The notes under the pieces are model-generated. The model had not been told where the DNA came from and made no database searches. It saw only the letters and a program-made list of their open reading frames with translations. The translations under genes and the position numbers were made by a program. From Todiramphus chloris collaris (lineage: Eukaryota; Chordata; Aves; Coraciiformes; Alcedinidae): a stretch of 64,000 bases of DNA. Below are positions 36,001 through 49,755 of this stretch, piece after piece. Location: NCBI GenBank assembly GCA_025345505.1, contig JANVCC010000011.1, positions 3,109,849 to 3,173,848 of the forward strand, in the 5' to 3' direction. The number at the start of each line of letters is the position of its first letter. The stretch's first letter is position 1.

Positions 36001-38899
36001 CTCCTCCTCTTGTAACTTGTAAAGTTCTCAGATACAGGATATGCTTATCATGTCAGTCGTATATGTGTGCTACATGTCTCTGACTGCCTTTGCATTACAG
36101 TATGGAAATTTCCAGGCAGTGACAAGCTATCCTAAATTTCCAGTGCTGAATACTGCCTGGAGTCCATGGCAGTCAAAATCAAGCCTCTTCAAACTCTGGG
36201 ATGCTTAAAATCTCTAACTGTAGGCACATTTCACAGCCTGTGACAATCCCTGTTTAAAAGACACAGCTTTTTCTTCGTGTTTTCTCTGTTGACGAATATG
36301 AGATTTAAAAAAAATGGATATTCAACAAAAATACAATTCCATTTTTGACATGGGATTACTATAATCTCCTATTGCTATACTTCAAAGGCCTTAATTCTTG
36401 GATTAATGTCTCTGGGCCAGGATTTATTTTATTACATATTGGACATTTTATTCTCTTAGGTGGAGGTCTTTTTTTGGTTCAAAAAACCTTTGCAGTGGGG
36501 AAGGTCGACTTCATGGAAGCGGTGGAATTGGGCATCCAAGTTTGCCAAACAGCTCTGAAACCTGCTCTTCAATGTCTACAGAATTCCCACCAAAGGAAAG
36601 GGAAGGCCTCTGCATGTCAGAAGAGTAGACTGTTAGAGTGGAGATTTGTCACAGATTTACTGATCATCTATGCAACATAGCCTCTGCGTCGTGACACCAT
36701 TATAACATGTTTTATTTTCTTAATGTTATTTAGTGAAGGAACACAAGCCTGTCAGTCATGCCCTGTAAATGTACTCATTTGCTGTTTGGAATAAAATTGC
36801 GCATTCTTTTCCAACATGCTCCTTGTCTGAAGGAACACTGGGCAAAATTATGCAATTGCAACATATGTCAAAAGACACATCAGTCTTGAAATGACCTGTT
36901 TTCTACCTAATTAAGAAAATGGTCAAATTATAGATCAATTGCAAATGCGACTGATTTGTGATGCAAGGGAAATCATCAAATGATGCAGAAGGCTCTCTTC
37001 ATGCAGATAAACCTCCAGCTTTCGGTCCAGTTAACAGCAAGAATGTGACCAATGCACTTGTAGAAAGAACAGTCGGCTTCAGATCTTGAAAAATTTTCAA
37101 CTACAGTGATTTCATGGAGAAGAAATGAGAACAGTCTTTAAGGATGTACTCATTTACAACTCAATAGGAACAGTCCAGGACTAGTCAGATAATTGTTCTG
37201 TCTATGAATTCCTACATTTATTAAGGTGTGGTAGGTTTGTCTTTTGTCTCCCTCTCTGATTGCCATCAGAATTGGACAAATGAGGGCAGGATGTTTTCAG
37301 CAAAGATTTCTGATATTCCTCCACTGATCTAGCAGCAAGGATGTTCCTTCTCAGTTGTAAGGTGGTGGGTTCTGAGAGACTCCAATCAGAAGTAAGAATG
37401 TATTGGCACTATTTAAACAGTATATTATCTCTTCTCTAAAGAATTCACAACCTGGTGTAGAAAAAGGCACAGGGCTTCCTCCAGAATTGTGAGGACTATT
37501 CACAAAAAAAGGCTGCAGGAATAAGGCCTAAGTATTTTTATTACTTTTTCTTTTCCAAAACAAATAACACATAAAAGACAATGCTTGGGTATACATGCTC
37601 AAGAATTAGTAACATAATTATTTAAACTGTTGCCAAATCACATTTGCAGTACTTGCTTATAGTTTTGACTTAAATCTTTTGGATACAGCTTCTTAGTTGG
37701 GTCTTTTTAATCAAGCTGTTACAGAGAAATTAATTATCCTTAAATAACATGAAATGTGGTACTGAGGTCTGTCTTGGAAGTTTCAGAGGGCCAGCAGACA
37801 TAGCTCATTCACAAAAAGATGGACAGATGCGCTCATTTTTAAAACACTTTCTCAGCAGAAGCTGGCAAAACTGCAGACAGAGCTACTGCTGACCTCAATG
37901 AGATCCCCACAGGCAGTGATGTGAGAAATTTGGCCCCTGGCTCAGTTTTCAGTTAGTATATCTTTTTTGCTGTCTAGTATCTTTCTTGAAGGTGAGACAA
38001 ATGAGAGAAAAAAGGCATCATGCTATGCCTGGAAGACTTCTCTCCGGATTGAAAAAGATACCATGTGTGGGGGCTAATGATGCCATCATCTCCAATGGTT
38101 TCTCAGTAGCAAAGGAAATGGTCAAGCAAAACCCCTGGAGAATGCAAAAACTGGGTTTCAGGTGGGACAGCAAGAAGTAGACGCTCTCTCCATCACATGG
38201 GAGGACTGAGGCTGAAGGACTACGACAAATCCCCTTTCCAGAACCTACACAGAACCTAAACAAAGCTATTAACTAGAACAACTCAATGCACCCTGGTCAC
38301 ATTCTTCATGTATTGTATATGTGGAAAAGAATTTAAATGTTAAAAGGAACCATCATTAATTGAAGCCCTGCTATCCAGCATTTCATGCTTGCTGGAGCAA
38401 TGTTGGAGGATAGTAAAATGCTGCAGCTGACCTTTCCTCATTAGGTAAAGCAAGATCGACCTTTCCTGAATGATGAACTAGAAAAATACCTGCTTGATGG
38501 AACACAGATAGAAGGCTAAATCTTTTCAATATATTGACTGATTTCAGTTTCTGAAATAGGATATTGATTTATCCTAACACATTGGAAGAAAAGACATTGA
38601 AGTAACATAAAAGAAAGAAAAACAAGAACATTTTAATCTATGATCTTGATTCCAATTTCAAATGAAAATAACCTTACAAGCAGCTGTTAAAGACAATATT
38701 TGTACTTTATGAAAGAAAGCAATTTCCTCTTCTTCTAGTCCAAATAAAAAGACACAAGGAATAGTAAATATAACTCAAAATACTTAAGCCATACAGCAGT
38801 CCAGAAACTGAAAGGCTAGCTATACAGATGTGTGTATTTTCCATAACATCCTTAGCACACACAGGCAGAAATTGTAAAGTACTAAAGAAAATGACCTAC

Positions 38900-39152
38900 C
38901 TAGTCTCCAGTGGGATGTTACTGTTAAGTAACCAATTGTCCTGAGAATGGGCTGGCTCTTGAGTGCTGGCTGGTTGTTCTCCAGAAAGAGAGTGGTCCGT
39001 AGGAGCTGGGCTCGGGTTGCTACGTGGAGTGAAGTTCCCTCTGTTTAGGGAATTGATGGAGGCCGCGTGATGTTGATTTGGGGTGTGAGCATGGGATATT
39101 GGAGGTGGTGGAGTTCTAAGTCTCGAATGATTTTGAAGATTTGGAGGATGAT
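38900..39152 (-). CDS. TENM4: TENM4 exon F: proline-rich cytoplasmic domain
   Basis: This 253-base exon is the most upstream coding exon visible. The acceptor is a T-rich tract ending TTTTTTTAG and the donor is AG|GTAGGT. It begins with the last two bases of an Asp codon and ends with the first two of an Arg codon, giving 83 whole codons. The product starts [17 protein letters not shown], continues through [21 protein letters not shown] and ends [12 protein letters not shown](R). It is rich in Pro, Ser, Asn and His with no predicted fold. The PPPP run is a plausible SH3 or WW ligand; teneurin tails are known to bind CAP/ponsin-type adaptors, but use of this exact site is inference. The wording [21 protein letters not shown] is the teneurin-4 signature I recall for the tail. 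Confidence 0.93.
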
Positions 39153-40830
39153 CTAAAAAAGAAGTAAAATATTTTTAGGGTTCACGATGTGAGTTGTTTC
39201 ATACTGCACTCATTTCTGTGCAGGCACTCCTAAAGAGTATGAAGGCTGGGATGCCACATATCCTAAATCAAAATGAAAAGGGCAACATAGCCTTGTTCCA
39301 TATGCTCTAATGAAACATGCATTGATCCCCCAGCTGGCTAGAAAAACAGTTCAGTCTCATGCATGAAAGTTATGAAAGCTTAAAGCTCTGCAAAAAGGCT
39401 ATCCTGACAGCCAAGTTAACTCCGATGAACAACTGCAGCTTGAAACTGCATTTTATCTGTGACACTGATTTGTGATAAAGCATGAAAAATACAACCAGCC
39501 TGGATAGATAACACTTCAGAGCAATTTTATGATGGATATACAGCTCCCAGTGAAGTTTGTTCTGCCTGTTTTGCCAGAGAACTTTCAATAGTTAAGTCAA
39601 CAAGAAGACTGAGAATACATTTAATCATAGGCTGAGTTTGAGGAAAGCCATAAAACTGTGTCAGGGTTATACAATTTAACAAAATCCAATAGTTTTTATT
39701 GTTAGAGATGTACTCAAACTGAGTAAAAAATGCACGTGGCATAAAAACCGAGGCATCAGGAAAATGAAACCACATATTGTGAAGAAAGATGTAAAACTCA
39801 GTAATATGGCTACTTAGAGTAAAACTGAAAGTATTTGTTAGCCAGGAATCTGAGGGAGGTGGACTGAGGAAGGCAAATGCTTAGGAAGGACCAGGATAGT
39901 GCTGAGTTTATGGTCATTTTTAATATTTAATTAAGTATCAAGGATTTTTTTCATATTTTCTGGAAAAGAATAAAACCTAAAATATTTGATGGAACTGGAG
40001 GGAAAGTGACAGCTCTACATACTGGATAATGGATACAGGAAAATTATTTCTCTCTCATTTTAGTAGGTTTATGCATGTCAGTCATTAAGGCGCGACACTT
40101 TCCTGATACCTTATCTGAAAAAAAAAAAAGTGGTATATGGCATCAGTCTAATACTTACCAAGCAGACTTCTGTGTCATTAGAAACTAACACTCATGTACT
40201 CTCTAATTAGAGAGCTCAGAATTCAATGAACTGCACAAACTACACACAGGTCTGAAGTACACTGAATGGTATAAAAAAAATTACCATGACATTTAATGAC
40301 ACTCATGGAATCTGGGTTAGGACTTGGATTCAGGAAAGGAAGAGAGAAAGCATTTACGGTACCTCTGGAGCCTCTTGGATATTTAGACATTTAAGATAAA
40401 ACACACATTCCATCCCTTCCCTCCTCACACTGTACTGTCTCACCCTATCTTACCATTCAGTATGGTTGATTACACCAAAACATTAGTATGGTTGAGGTGG
40501 TCTAGCAAAAAAAAAACAATAGGAAGTGTTTATTATGAAGGTGTCATTATTCTGTTTGAACGTGCATCTACCTCTTTCTTTATTTGGTTAGACTTGGGAT
40601 ATTTTCTGTGGGGAGAATGGAGGGTTTTTAAGGTCCCAAGTTGTTTATACTGTGAGAAAGGTCAGAGGAACACCTTAAAAGTGCTGTTCTCTCTTGTGTA
40701 TCAGTACAACAGAGAATGACAAGCTCAAAAATAGGTCCATACTGGTCATCTCCATTTGGCAGATAGATTGGGAGGTTATTCTACCCCTGTGTTATGGTGA
40801 GACACCCCCTGAAGTGCTGGGTCTAGCTCT

Positions 40831-41118
40831 GGATGGGATTGGACTTTTTAGCAGGGCCTGCTGCAACAGGACAAGGGGTGATGATTTTAAACTAGAAGAG
40901 GGGAGACTCAGACTAGGGAGAAGGAAGAAAGTTCTTACACTGAGGGTGGTGAAGCACTGGCATATTCAACGCCAGGTTGGTCAGGTGTCCGAGGAACCTG
41001 ATCTGGTTAAAGATGTCCCTGCTCACTGCAGGGGTTTTGTGATAGATAACCTTTAAAGGTCCCTTCCAACCCAAAACATTCTAGGATTCTATTTTGCTCT
41101 GATTCTATGATTATTTCC
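40831..41118 (+). mobile_element. CR1 LINE 3' fragment
   Basis: Plus orientation. GACAAGGGGTGATGATTTTA, GGTGGTGAAGCACTGGCATA and the terminal AAAGGTCCCTTCCAACCCAA followed by ATTCTATGATT identify a CR1 3' end. The open frame 40694-41056 lies mostly in it. Confidence 0.9.
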
Positions 41119-43834
41119 AGTAATCTAATGGAGTATGCAGAAGTTTGAGATAGCAAAGCTCATCCAAAATCAACAACGCCATGCCGGACTCTGATCTAAC
41201 ACTAGTTAGAAAAACTATGAACATCATCCAGCAAAATAAAGGGAGGAACAGAGCAACAGCCATGGAATGTACGGACAAGGAATATCAGAACTAAATTGGG
41301 TCTGACCTCAGGTCTGCAGCACCACGTGAATCGAAGCATCCACACTTCCCTGGACCAGGTATTACTGGGGACTGTCACTTCACTGAAGCACTGATCATGG
41401 TGGTAATAAAAACAACAGTGGAAGAATCCTACTGCTGGATTACTTAAATTGGTGACTACTTTTCCCACTCAACCGACAGTAGCCATGACTGCTTGTTTGG
41501 ACTTGCTGAGAGGCAAAAGGAAGATGGGAAGAGAACACACAAAAGCCTGCAGTCTCGGAACCATAGCTGCTTGCAGACAAAGGGAGTTAGGAACAGTGTA
41601 TTAATTCCAGGCTGAGGGAGATGAATGTAAATAGAGGATTTTCAGTTTTTAGGGCTGTCAATCTATCACCATTCACAAGAACTTAATTCATCCCAAAGAA
41701 AATTATTTGCCTAATCAGGAGCAACATACCAAAAGTTTCCAAGACGTATTACTTGAGTTTTTTTTACATGTGATGCCTGAGATGTGCAAACAGGAAAGGG
41801 GGGCAAATGGATGAACCCTAGACTATGCAGTAGGTTTTTTTTTGCAAAGCTCTCCTGCTATTGGTTGACTTTCCCTACTGGAGACACCATTTTCAGACTG
41901 TGAATCAGAGACTGTTCCCAAAGATCTGTTATGTAAATTCCAATTTACATCCTATTATTGCAGACACATTGCAGATGCTATTATAGATAATGCTTTCGAA
42001 TCAAGTAAAAATATGTCATTTTCATTCTCTATTTGCATACCCTCTGTGATTTCTTTGCTAAGTAAAGACAGCACATTTATCTTACTACAGTCTATGTGAT
42101 TTTTCACAGGATTTTAGAGCTTGTATTCCTTTTTTTCTGACATTCAGGTAGGTTTTCCTCACAGTTTTTTTTTTTAATTATTTATTTAATTTCATTCACA
42201 TACAAAATGTGAACACTTGCCTCATATTTGAGCATTACTGAATTTAATATACCTTGACTAGGATTGGAACGGTTTCCCTTGCCTTACATTCTTTTTTTTT
42301 TTTTCTTCTGAAGTTAAGGAACATTAATAAAAGAGGTGTAGATGGAAGCACAAGTGATGAAATCTTCCTACAGAAAATTATTGCAGCTATGCAGGATTTT
42401 CTTGATGTGACAAAATTATTGAGGTTCTTATCCTCCGCAGTCACCAAAGATTCTATGCGAATTCTTTCTTGATTTCCTAAAATTGGAATTGTCCCTTTAT
42501 TTGAACATGATCTTTTTAACTTGTTCCACAATGTCTGAGTGGTATAAAGGGTGTGGTTGTATTTCCTCACAGGTGGGAGAATCTTAATGCTGGCTGCAGT
42601 GTCTCTCTTACATCTTGTACGTGTGTGAATCTTACAGAGTGGGAAGACTCTCTGATTATCCTGCTATGTAATTAAGGCTGCATATTTATAGCTGCTGAGG
42701 CAGCACTGAATTTTTTCAGATCCCATCACAGAGGTGGGATACAGTTGAAGTCAGGTACAGCTTTCTACATCTAACAGCAAGCTTTTATTGGGACAACAGT
42801 ACCACAGGAATTCAGAAGACTTTATAGAGGAGCAGGACATTGTGGCCTCTGCAGAAATTGTATTAGGTTCCACAAGACCTGAGATAGCTAACTGTGATTA
42901 TCTTTAAGTTATCTTAGCTTACTCAAAATGAGATAATTTTCCACATTTTCCTTCTTGAAGTTTTCCTCTTTGGTTTCCAAAATGACATGAAGTTTATCAT
43001 TACCTCTCTACTTGTTGTTGGAATCAAAAACTTGACATTTGCTATTTAGAAGGACTATCTAAGCTAACAAAGTACTGAGGAATAAAACAAACACCTTGTG
43101 AAACACCTGTTCCCCACCCCTCCAAATTTCTAAGTGTCCAGAGTTAAGCAACAGAGTTCATGGGATGATTTATGCCTTGAAGGAACAGTAGAAGAGATCT
43201 GTCAAGAGCAAAGGAGCCCTTTCAGTCTTAGACACCAGGTGCCAAAGAAATAGAGTCCCAGAAATAAAGTCCAGCATTTCTAGAAGACGGGTTGGCACCA
43301 CAGAAGTCTAAATAGCTCAAGACTTAATGAATACCTCTGTAAACCTAATTTTCATTAATGGGTCTCCAAAGTGTGTCAAACATGAAATATGTAATTCAAA
43401 TGTAATGAAACACTGGAAATCTGATTGTAAAAAGCACCAATAGAAATCAAATTGCTTTTGTGTTGCATTTTTTTTTGGTCTTTTAACATTAAAATGTCAT
43501 TGACTAACACTGGCTTGGTAACCACAGATAAAGCAGAGCTGAAAGATAACTCAGTTAATGAAGCTTGTACTTGGCACATATTAGAGAGCCTTGACAGAAT
43601 CCTGTGAATGAAGAACTGAATAAATGGGAACCATAAAAAGATTATCAATGAGGAGCTAATATGACAAAATTTGAATAAAAGCTCTGAATTCCATGCTCCT
43701 TTTCTTTCCCTTAATCTTTAATGAGTAGTACTGTTTTGAAATTAGTCTATACAACAATTACACTTTCTGATTCATTAGGTTTGGGGATTGTGTTCAGGGC
43801 AAATCTGCTAACCTCAGAGTGAAAAATACATTCT

Positions 43835-43851
43835 CATATATATATATATAT
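43835..43851 (+). repeat. (TA)n microsatellite
   Basis: Short CATATATATATATATATGG run followed by a T tract. Confidence 0.85.
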
Positions 43852-44349
43852 GGTTTTTTTTTTTTTTCCCCAGCTTCTCCTGTTCCTCCACACATTTGTC
43901 ATTTGTGTGTCTGCTCATATTCAGACAGCTTGATGCCTGACTGGTGTCTGGGTTATGTACAGGAAACATTTCTCTTTACTCACTGTGTATAGTGCCAGGT
44001 GGAATGAATCACTCATTGCTCCCTTGAACTTAAACTCCACAGTAGCTGTGATGACTAAGTTGGTAGTGTGCCTTTGGGCAATCGTGCTTATACCCACACA
44101 CAGAGAAATCCCCCTGCCCCCCACTGAGGAGGAAAACAATTTTTTTTAAACTAATGAACTCTGCATTCAACTGTCAGAGCAGCTAGGAGCCTTGCTTCAG
44201 CTCCAGGACCATGTTTCAATCTGCTGCAGATGTACACTCACACCACCAACCAGCTGAAATCACCTTCATAGGTTCCCACAAGGTGCCACTGCATATGGAA
44301 GCTGGGGTGCCTTCACTCATTAATCTGGTGAGCACCGAGGCACAGAGAT

Positions 44350-44385
44350 TTTGCCATTAAAAGTGAGTTTGCCATTAGAAGTGAG
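44350..44385 (+). repeat. 18-base tandem duplication
   Basis: TTTGCCATTAAAAGTGAG is followed directly by TTTGCCATTAGAAGTGAG, one base different. Confidence 0.9.
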
Positions 44386-45827
44386 ACTCCCTATCAGGTA
44401 CATAGCAAGCCAATGACAGCATCTGCAAAGTGAAAAGCAAGCAGAATATTTAACCTTCAAGTTGGCATACAATGGAAAAATATGAGGAGAAAAATCAGAA
44501 TGGGAGACCTTCTGCTCATAGGGTACACTGGTGGCTTCTGGTGACAGCCAGGGTCAACTGCAGATCAAGCTCTTCTGTCATTTCCATAGAATCCAGCTGA
44601 ACATGCAACATCTGGACTAAACTTAAGCCATGTGCGGCGGTGGCACCTCTGTCATAACAAGCAGGTCCCTCTCAGGGCTGTTATTGATATTCTGCAGTCT
44701 ATGGGAGAACTTCCTCCTTCAAGGAATGTGCTACAACAGGCTATGTCTACACGGGACAGTCAGGTAGTCTAATGAGGAAGCCACCCCACAGGATGGTGAT
44801 AGAGATGGAGTGAAACAGGTCACTCAGTTTTCTAATGATTTATCTACACAGAGATGTCTGTTTTCCCTAACACTTAAAAACTGGAATTAGAGGTACAATT
44901 TGAGTGACTGAGTCTCTCCTTAAGAAGCATATCCACTGAATCTGACTTAAGACTAGCTTTTCCTATTAAGAGGATTGTTTGTACCATACTGTGAACTACA
45001 TGTTTTTCTGTAGCAACATCTTGTGCTGATGGTTTTCAAAATGCTAAGCCACAAAATGACAATGAATCACAAAGGAAAACAGAGAACTGATCTGTAATCT
45101 CCATTAAATAACAAAACAACAATAGGAAAGGTACCTTGATGTAACAGCATAATAGGGAGCTGCTGTTCCATCAAGGACCCTCCACAGGGAAAAGCGTAGT
45201 CCTCACCATGCAGTTACAATCAGCAGTGTGCATGCCCTGGGTCTATAGACTATTCTGGTTCAGAGTCTTCTCGAAGTTGGGCTCTTAGAATCTCAATCTT
45301 TCCAGACTTGTCTCACTGGTACTTTATAATGTTGTATGCACAGACATGCAACCAACTATATTTTATGGATGATTAAAGCCTAAGAAAAACCTTCCTGTGC
45401 CAACTTGTGTTGTAAATTTGGTACAGTCTTTTGTTCAGAAAAATCCTACAGGCATTGGAAACTATTTAATAAGAGAAAATGGCTATACAAATGTAAATAG
45501 TTTTGAGAGTTCCTATAAATGCACAACTTGGACCAATGGATCTGCAATAACCAGTGGGTACCAAAAAAGTTGCAGAACATAAAAACTGTAGTGAATTTTC
45601 ATGACAGCACTACCTACGGTGACTCTGTGAATGTCGCCAACCACTATCCATAGATATTTTAGACACTAATGGTAAAGCTACATACGCCAGGACCAGTGAA
45701 ATAAGACTCTTTAACTATCAAAAGCTAAACGCAACCTCCAGCAGTGTACAATGTGTAAAATCTGCAGTCATTCTTCATCTTGCAAACAGACTGTGACCAG
45801 TAGCAAATGGAAATGAAGGACCATCTA

Positions 45828-46257
45828 AGAAGGGCAGTGAAGCTGGTGAATGGTGTAGAGAAATGTCCTATGAGGAGCAGCTGAGGGACCTGGGGTTTTT
45901 TAGCCTGGAGAAAAGGCTCAGGGGAGACCTTCTTGCTCTTGACAACTGCCTGAAAGGAAGTTGGAGTCAACTGGGGGTCAGTCTCTTCTCCCAAGTAAAA
46001 AGTGATAGTATAAGAGAAAACTATATCAAGTTGTAGCAGGGGAGGTTTAGATTGGGTGTTAGGAAAAACGTCTTCCCTGAAAGGGTTGCTAAGCAGGAAC
46101 AGTCTGTCCAGGCATCTGGTAGAGTCACCATCCAAGGAGGTATTTAAAAGACATGCAGTTAAGGTGCTGAGGGACAGGGTTTAGTGGTGGGCTTGGCAGT
46201 GTCAGGTTAATGATTGGATTCTATGACCGTAAAGGTCTTTTCCAACTGATTCTGTGA
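45828..46257 (+). mobile_element. CR1 LINE 3' fragment
   Basis: Plus orientation. CTATGAGGAGCAGCTGAGGG, AGCCTGGAGAAAAGGCTCAG, CACCATCCAAGGAGGTATTT and the end TCTTTTCCAACTGATTCTGT match the CR1 3' region almost end to end. The 136-codon minus-strand frame 45725-46135 is antisense to it and not a gene. Confidence 0.92.
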
Positions 46258-47201
46258 CCTAGAAACCATACAGCAGACAAAATGGCACTCTGTTACTGAT
46301 CAACAAGTCCAGGCTTTATAAACTGTGAGGACTTCATTCTGAAACATACCTAAGTGACTTCATTTGTTAGATGAACGACATAAAAAATAAGACCCACCTG
46401 GATGGTATGTATGTATATGTAGAACTAGTTGAAGCTACTCTCTAGCTGCATGGATTAACACTTCATTTGGTTTACTGTTTATCGGAAAGAATAGGTAGAT
46501 CAAATCATGTCCAAACAAGACATCTCCTCTGTATTTTCCTCATCAAATGTGTACATTACATGCAAACTTTCCTCTCAAGTGCCAAAGTGCCTTTGCAAAA
46601 GCAAAATATTGACGTCTGGGTTGGAAATCAATTTTTTGTTTGATGCTAGGCTGTCAAGCTTTGGTTGTATGTAGTCGACAAGAGCTCTGGGTGGTTGTTT
46701 TTTCATCAGTATGCATCTGATTGAATTGAACACCCTACGAGTAATGCTTTTAAAAAGATCCAAGTCACTGTCAAAAGATGGTATGCAGACTTTTAACCCG
46801 TGGTGTTCGTTATTTAACTTACAAAGGGGAATCGCAGACTAATAAAATCAAGGCAGAGTATTACTATTTAGACTTTGACAATTTATGAAGAATTATTACC
46901 TTAAACACAGAGGAAAGTGGAAAAAAACCCTAACTATCTGGCATAGTGTAAATAAGTTACTTAAATTTAAATAACATATTTAAGTTCTTAAGTAAGTTAC
47001 TGGAATCATGGGAAAGTAGCCTGTACAGTGTCCATCTAAGTAAATTTTCTTGCAGCCCTGCAGATTCTGGATTTTTTGCTAGGCTTATTGAAAAAGAACA
47101 CTTTTAATTACTCTGATACTATACACTGGAGGCAATGGTAGCCTTTGAAGGCTCAAGCTGTTGAACAGCTGGCCCTTCTGGTCTAGTCATAAAAGTAAAC
47201 A

Positions 47202-47217
47202 AATATATATATATATA
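47202..47217 (+). repeat. (AT)n microsatellite
   Basis: Short AATATATATATATATAAA run. Confidence 0.85.
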
Positions 47218-47711
47218 AAAACCAGTGCATCGTTATAGCTCCTTCCCTCTCAGAAATACCCCAAACATAAACAGTGACTGTGGGCCTCACCACTCCACTC
47301 TGGTAAGATGCTGCAGTCACCACATTGCACCCTCAGCCCCTCAGGTTTGGGTTCTCATGTCTGGAAATGCATAATTACAACTCTCTTCATTTTCAGAAGG
47401 ATGCTCAGGTCACTGTACTGTGCCATTTTAACATCAATGATGACTTCCATGAGCTGCCTTCCAGCTACATGTCTGAGAATAACTCACCTCCACTGCTTGT
47501 AATGGAGGACAGCACCTTAATGTGAGAGAAGAAAATTCAGGGGTTGCCTGAAGGACGGTGCATCCATGTTCTGATTTTGAGCTGGTACAAACCACACTTA
47601 CTGAATGTTTCTAAATACACATGCTTAAAACTGCAATCTACTTCATGAAGAACTAACAGTGTGACTGCAGCTCTTTTCTAAGTAAGAGATGCAGGAAGTC
47701 AGTACTGAGAA

Positions 47712-48640
47712 GCACAGAATTGCAGAATGGTAGGGGTTGGAAGGGACCTTTGAAGATCATCTACTCTGACCTGCCCTGCCGAAGCAGGGTCACCTAGAGC
47801 AGGTTACACAGGATAGCACCCAGGCAGGTTTTGAACCTCTCCAGAGAAGGAGAGATTAACAACCTCTCTGGGCAGCCTGGTCCAGGCTCTGTCATACTCA
47901 CAGTAAAGAAGTTTTTCCTTATGTTCAGATGGAACTTCCTGGGCTCCAGTTTGCACCTGTTGCCCCTATTCCTGTTGCTGGGCACCACTGAAAAGAGTCT
48001 GGCCCCATCCTCTCGAACCCTGCTCTTTAGACATTAAGAAGCACTGATAACATCCCCTCTCAGTCTTCTCCAGGCTAAACAGCCTGAGGTGTCTCAGCCT
48101 TTCCTCGTATCCTTGGCACAGAGACACTTCAGTCCCCTCAGCATCTCTGTAGCCTCCACTGGACTCTCTCCAGTATTTCCTTGTCTCTCTTGAATTGTAC
48201 TCCACTGTACTCCAGATGTGGCCTCAGCAGGGCAGAGGAGAGACTCCCTCAACCTGCTGGTCACACTCAGGATACCATTGGGCTTCATGGCCACAAGAGC
48301 ACACTGCTGGCTCATGGTGAACTTGTCCACCAGGACTCCCATGGCCTTTTCTGTGGAACTGCATTCCAGCAGGTCAACCCCTCACTTGTACTGGTGGAGG
48401 GAGTTATTCCTCCCCAGGTGCAGGACCCTACACTTGCACCTGTTGAACTTCATTAGGTTCCCCTCTGTTCTATTCACCAGCCTACCCAGGTCTCATGAAT
48501 AGCAGCACAGCCTTCTGGTGTGTCAATCACTCCCAGTTTTGTATCATCACAAAACTTGCTGAGGTTACACTCTGTCCCTTCATCCAGGTCACTGATGAAT
48601 ATGTTGGATGAGATTGGAGCCAGTACTGACTCCGGGGGAA
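47712..48640 (-). mobile_element. CR1 LINE 3' fragment, long (about 0.9 kb)
   Basis: Minus orientation. The plus strand starts with the reversed 3' tail (GGGGTTGGAAGGGACCTTTG), runs through CTGGGCAGCCTGGTCCAGGC, CTCTCAGTCTTCTCCAGGCT and CTCCAGATGTGGCCTCAGCA, and stops at CAGTACTGACTCCGGGGG. This is the longest recent CR1 copy in the window. All six open frames between 47794 and 48502 sit inside it. Confidence 0.93.
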
Positions 48641-49738
48641 TAATGTGGAAATGTGTGCCTTTTTTTAAGCATCAAAAGGTATATTCAGTTCCCCATGTGT
48701 TATATATTGCCATGTATACTGTAGAAACCCTACAACTCATCTGCAGTCAGACAGGCTATCCCAGTGGCTAGAGCTTAGGCAAGGCAATGTTTATGCCACT
48801 TGGACGATTACCCCTCACAAGTCTCCTTTCAGCGGTGTCCAACTTGCACAGGCTCAGAATAAGCAGCTGGGTGCCATCCCTCATGCATGAAAGGCCTAGA
48901 GAAATGGAAATAACTCTCAGATTTGCTGAACCCCCTTGCACATTTAAGAAACACCACTGTTCTTACACCTAAGGTTATCCTTCTTGAAAGAAATCAAGAA
49001 ATGCGGTGCATTTCTCTGATGTCTGCAGTTTATTGACTTGAGGCACTGAGGAAATCTTTTGTACTGAGAGTTTAACTGGTTTCCCTGCGTACACTGTCTC
49101 CTGTGTCTGTTCTGTGGTTCTTTCATATGGTAACATATGGAGACAAATATATAAACAAACAGAAAACCGCACAGTTTAGCCTTGTCCAAACCAGACAGGA
49201 TTAGCTGATATAGTTACACTGGCAAATTTCTGAATTGTTTGTGTAAAGCAGTTCCTCAAATTGACGTACATCTGCAAAAGGTGCCTTTGGCTGCTGTAAC
49301 AGCAAATAAACTCAGGATTTTGCCAGCACAGCTCTGTCAAATATTGTTGGCTTTTTTCTTTTTTTCCTATATACCTATATTGGAAAATCTTTGAAATATA
49401 GACCTCATCTTTGCCTGCTTCTCCCTAAAAATAAAGTGAGCAGTCTTTATTTTGCTTACGCCCTTCAAAAACCTTATCTAAACAGCGGTGCTGTTGTGAC
49501 TTAGCTGTACACACAAACAAACAGGACTGACAGATCCCCAGCTCCATCAGCAAGGATGACTATTTATAGTAGCTGAGGAAATAGTTTGGTTTACATAATT
49601 CTTACAATGCTGTTAGCAGGGACAATCCAGGGGCTGTCTTTTTTGCAAATATGAAGCGATACAATTTCCATGCAGTTTGACTGCATGGCAGGAGCTGGGA
49701 TGTAATTTTAGTAGTCAGGGTGAAAGATTAATATGCTG

Positions 49739-49755
49739 AAAAAAAAAAAAAAAAA
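49739..49755 (+). repeat. A17 homopolymer
   Basis: Uninterrupted A17, no attached element recognised. Confidence 0.85.

Larger units (their letters stand above)
33730..38899 (-). other. TENM4: TENM4 intron between exons F and E
   Basis: A 5.2 kb phase 2 intron. It includes AT/AC-rich simple sequence near 33840-33965, a possible nuclear-receptor DR3 site (35508-35522), an exon-like 42-base cassette (35832-35873) and a 100-base purine tract next to it (35901-36000). Confidence 0.85.
1..39152 (-). other. TENM4: TENM4 gene, partial (six internal coding exons)
   Basis: Six minus-strand exons join in one open frame and translate to consecutive parts of a teneurin: cytoplasmic tail, membrane span, stalk and the start of the ectodomain. 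Teneurins are large type II single-pass proteins that pair across synapses with latrophilins and other teneurins and act in axon guidance, synapse formation and, for TENM4, myelination. Paralogue choice rests on remembered TENM4-specific text such as [18 protein letters not shown] in the stalk and DNLIEMDIL in the tail, which differ from what I recall of TENM1, 2 and 3. Intron phases from 5' to 3' are 1 (before F), 2, 2, 1, 1, 0 and 1 (after A). The first coding exons and the EGF, NHL, YD and C-terminal parts are missing from the window. No frameshift or stop is seen in any exon, so the locus looks intact. Confidence 0.92.

Noticed and set aside
45725-46135. 136-codon minus-strand open frame
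   Set aside because: It is the antisense of a CR1 3' fragment.
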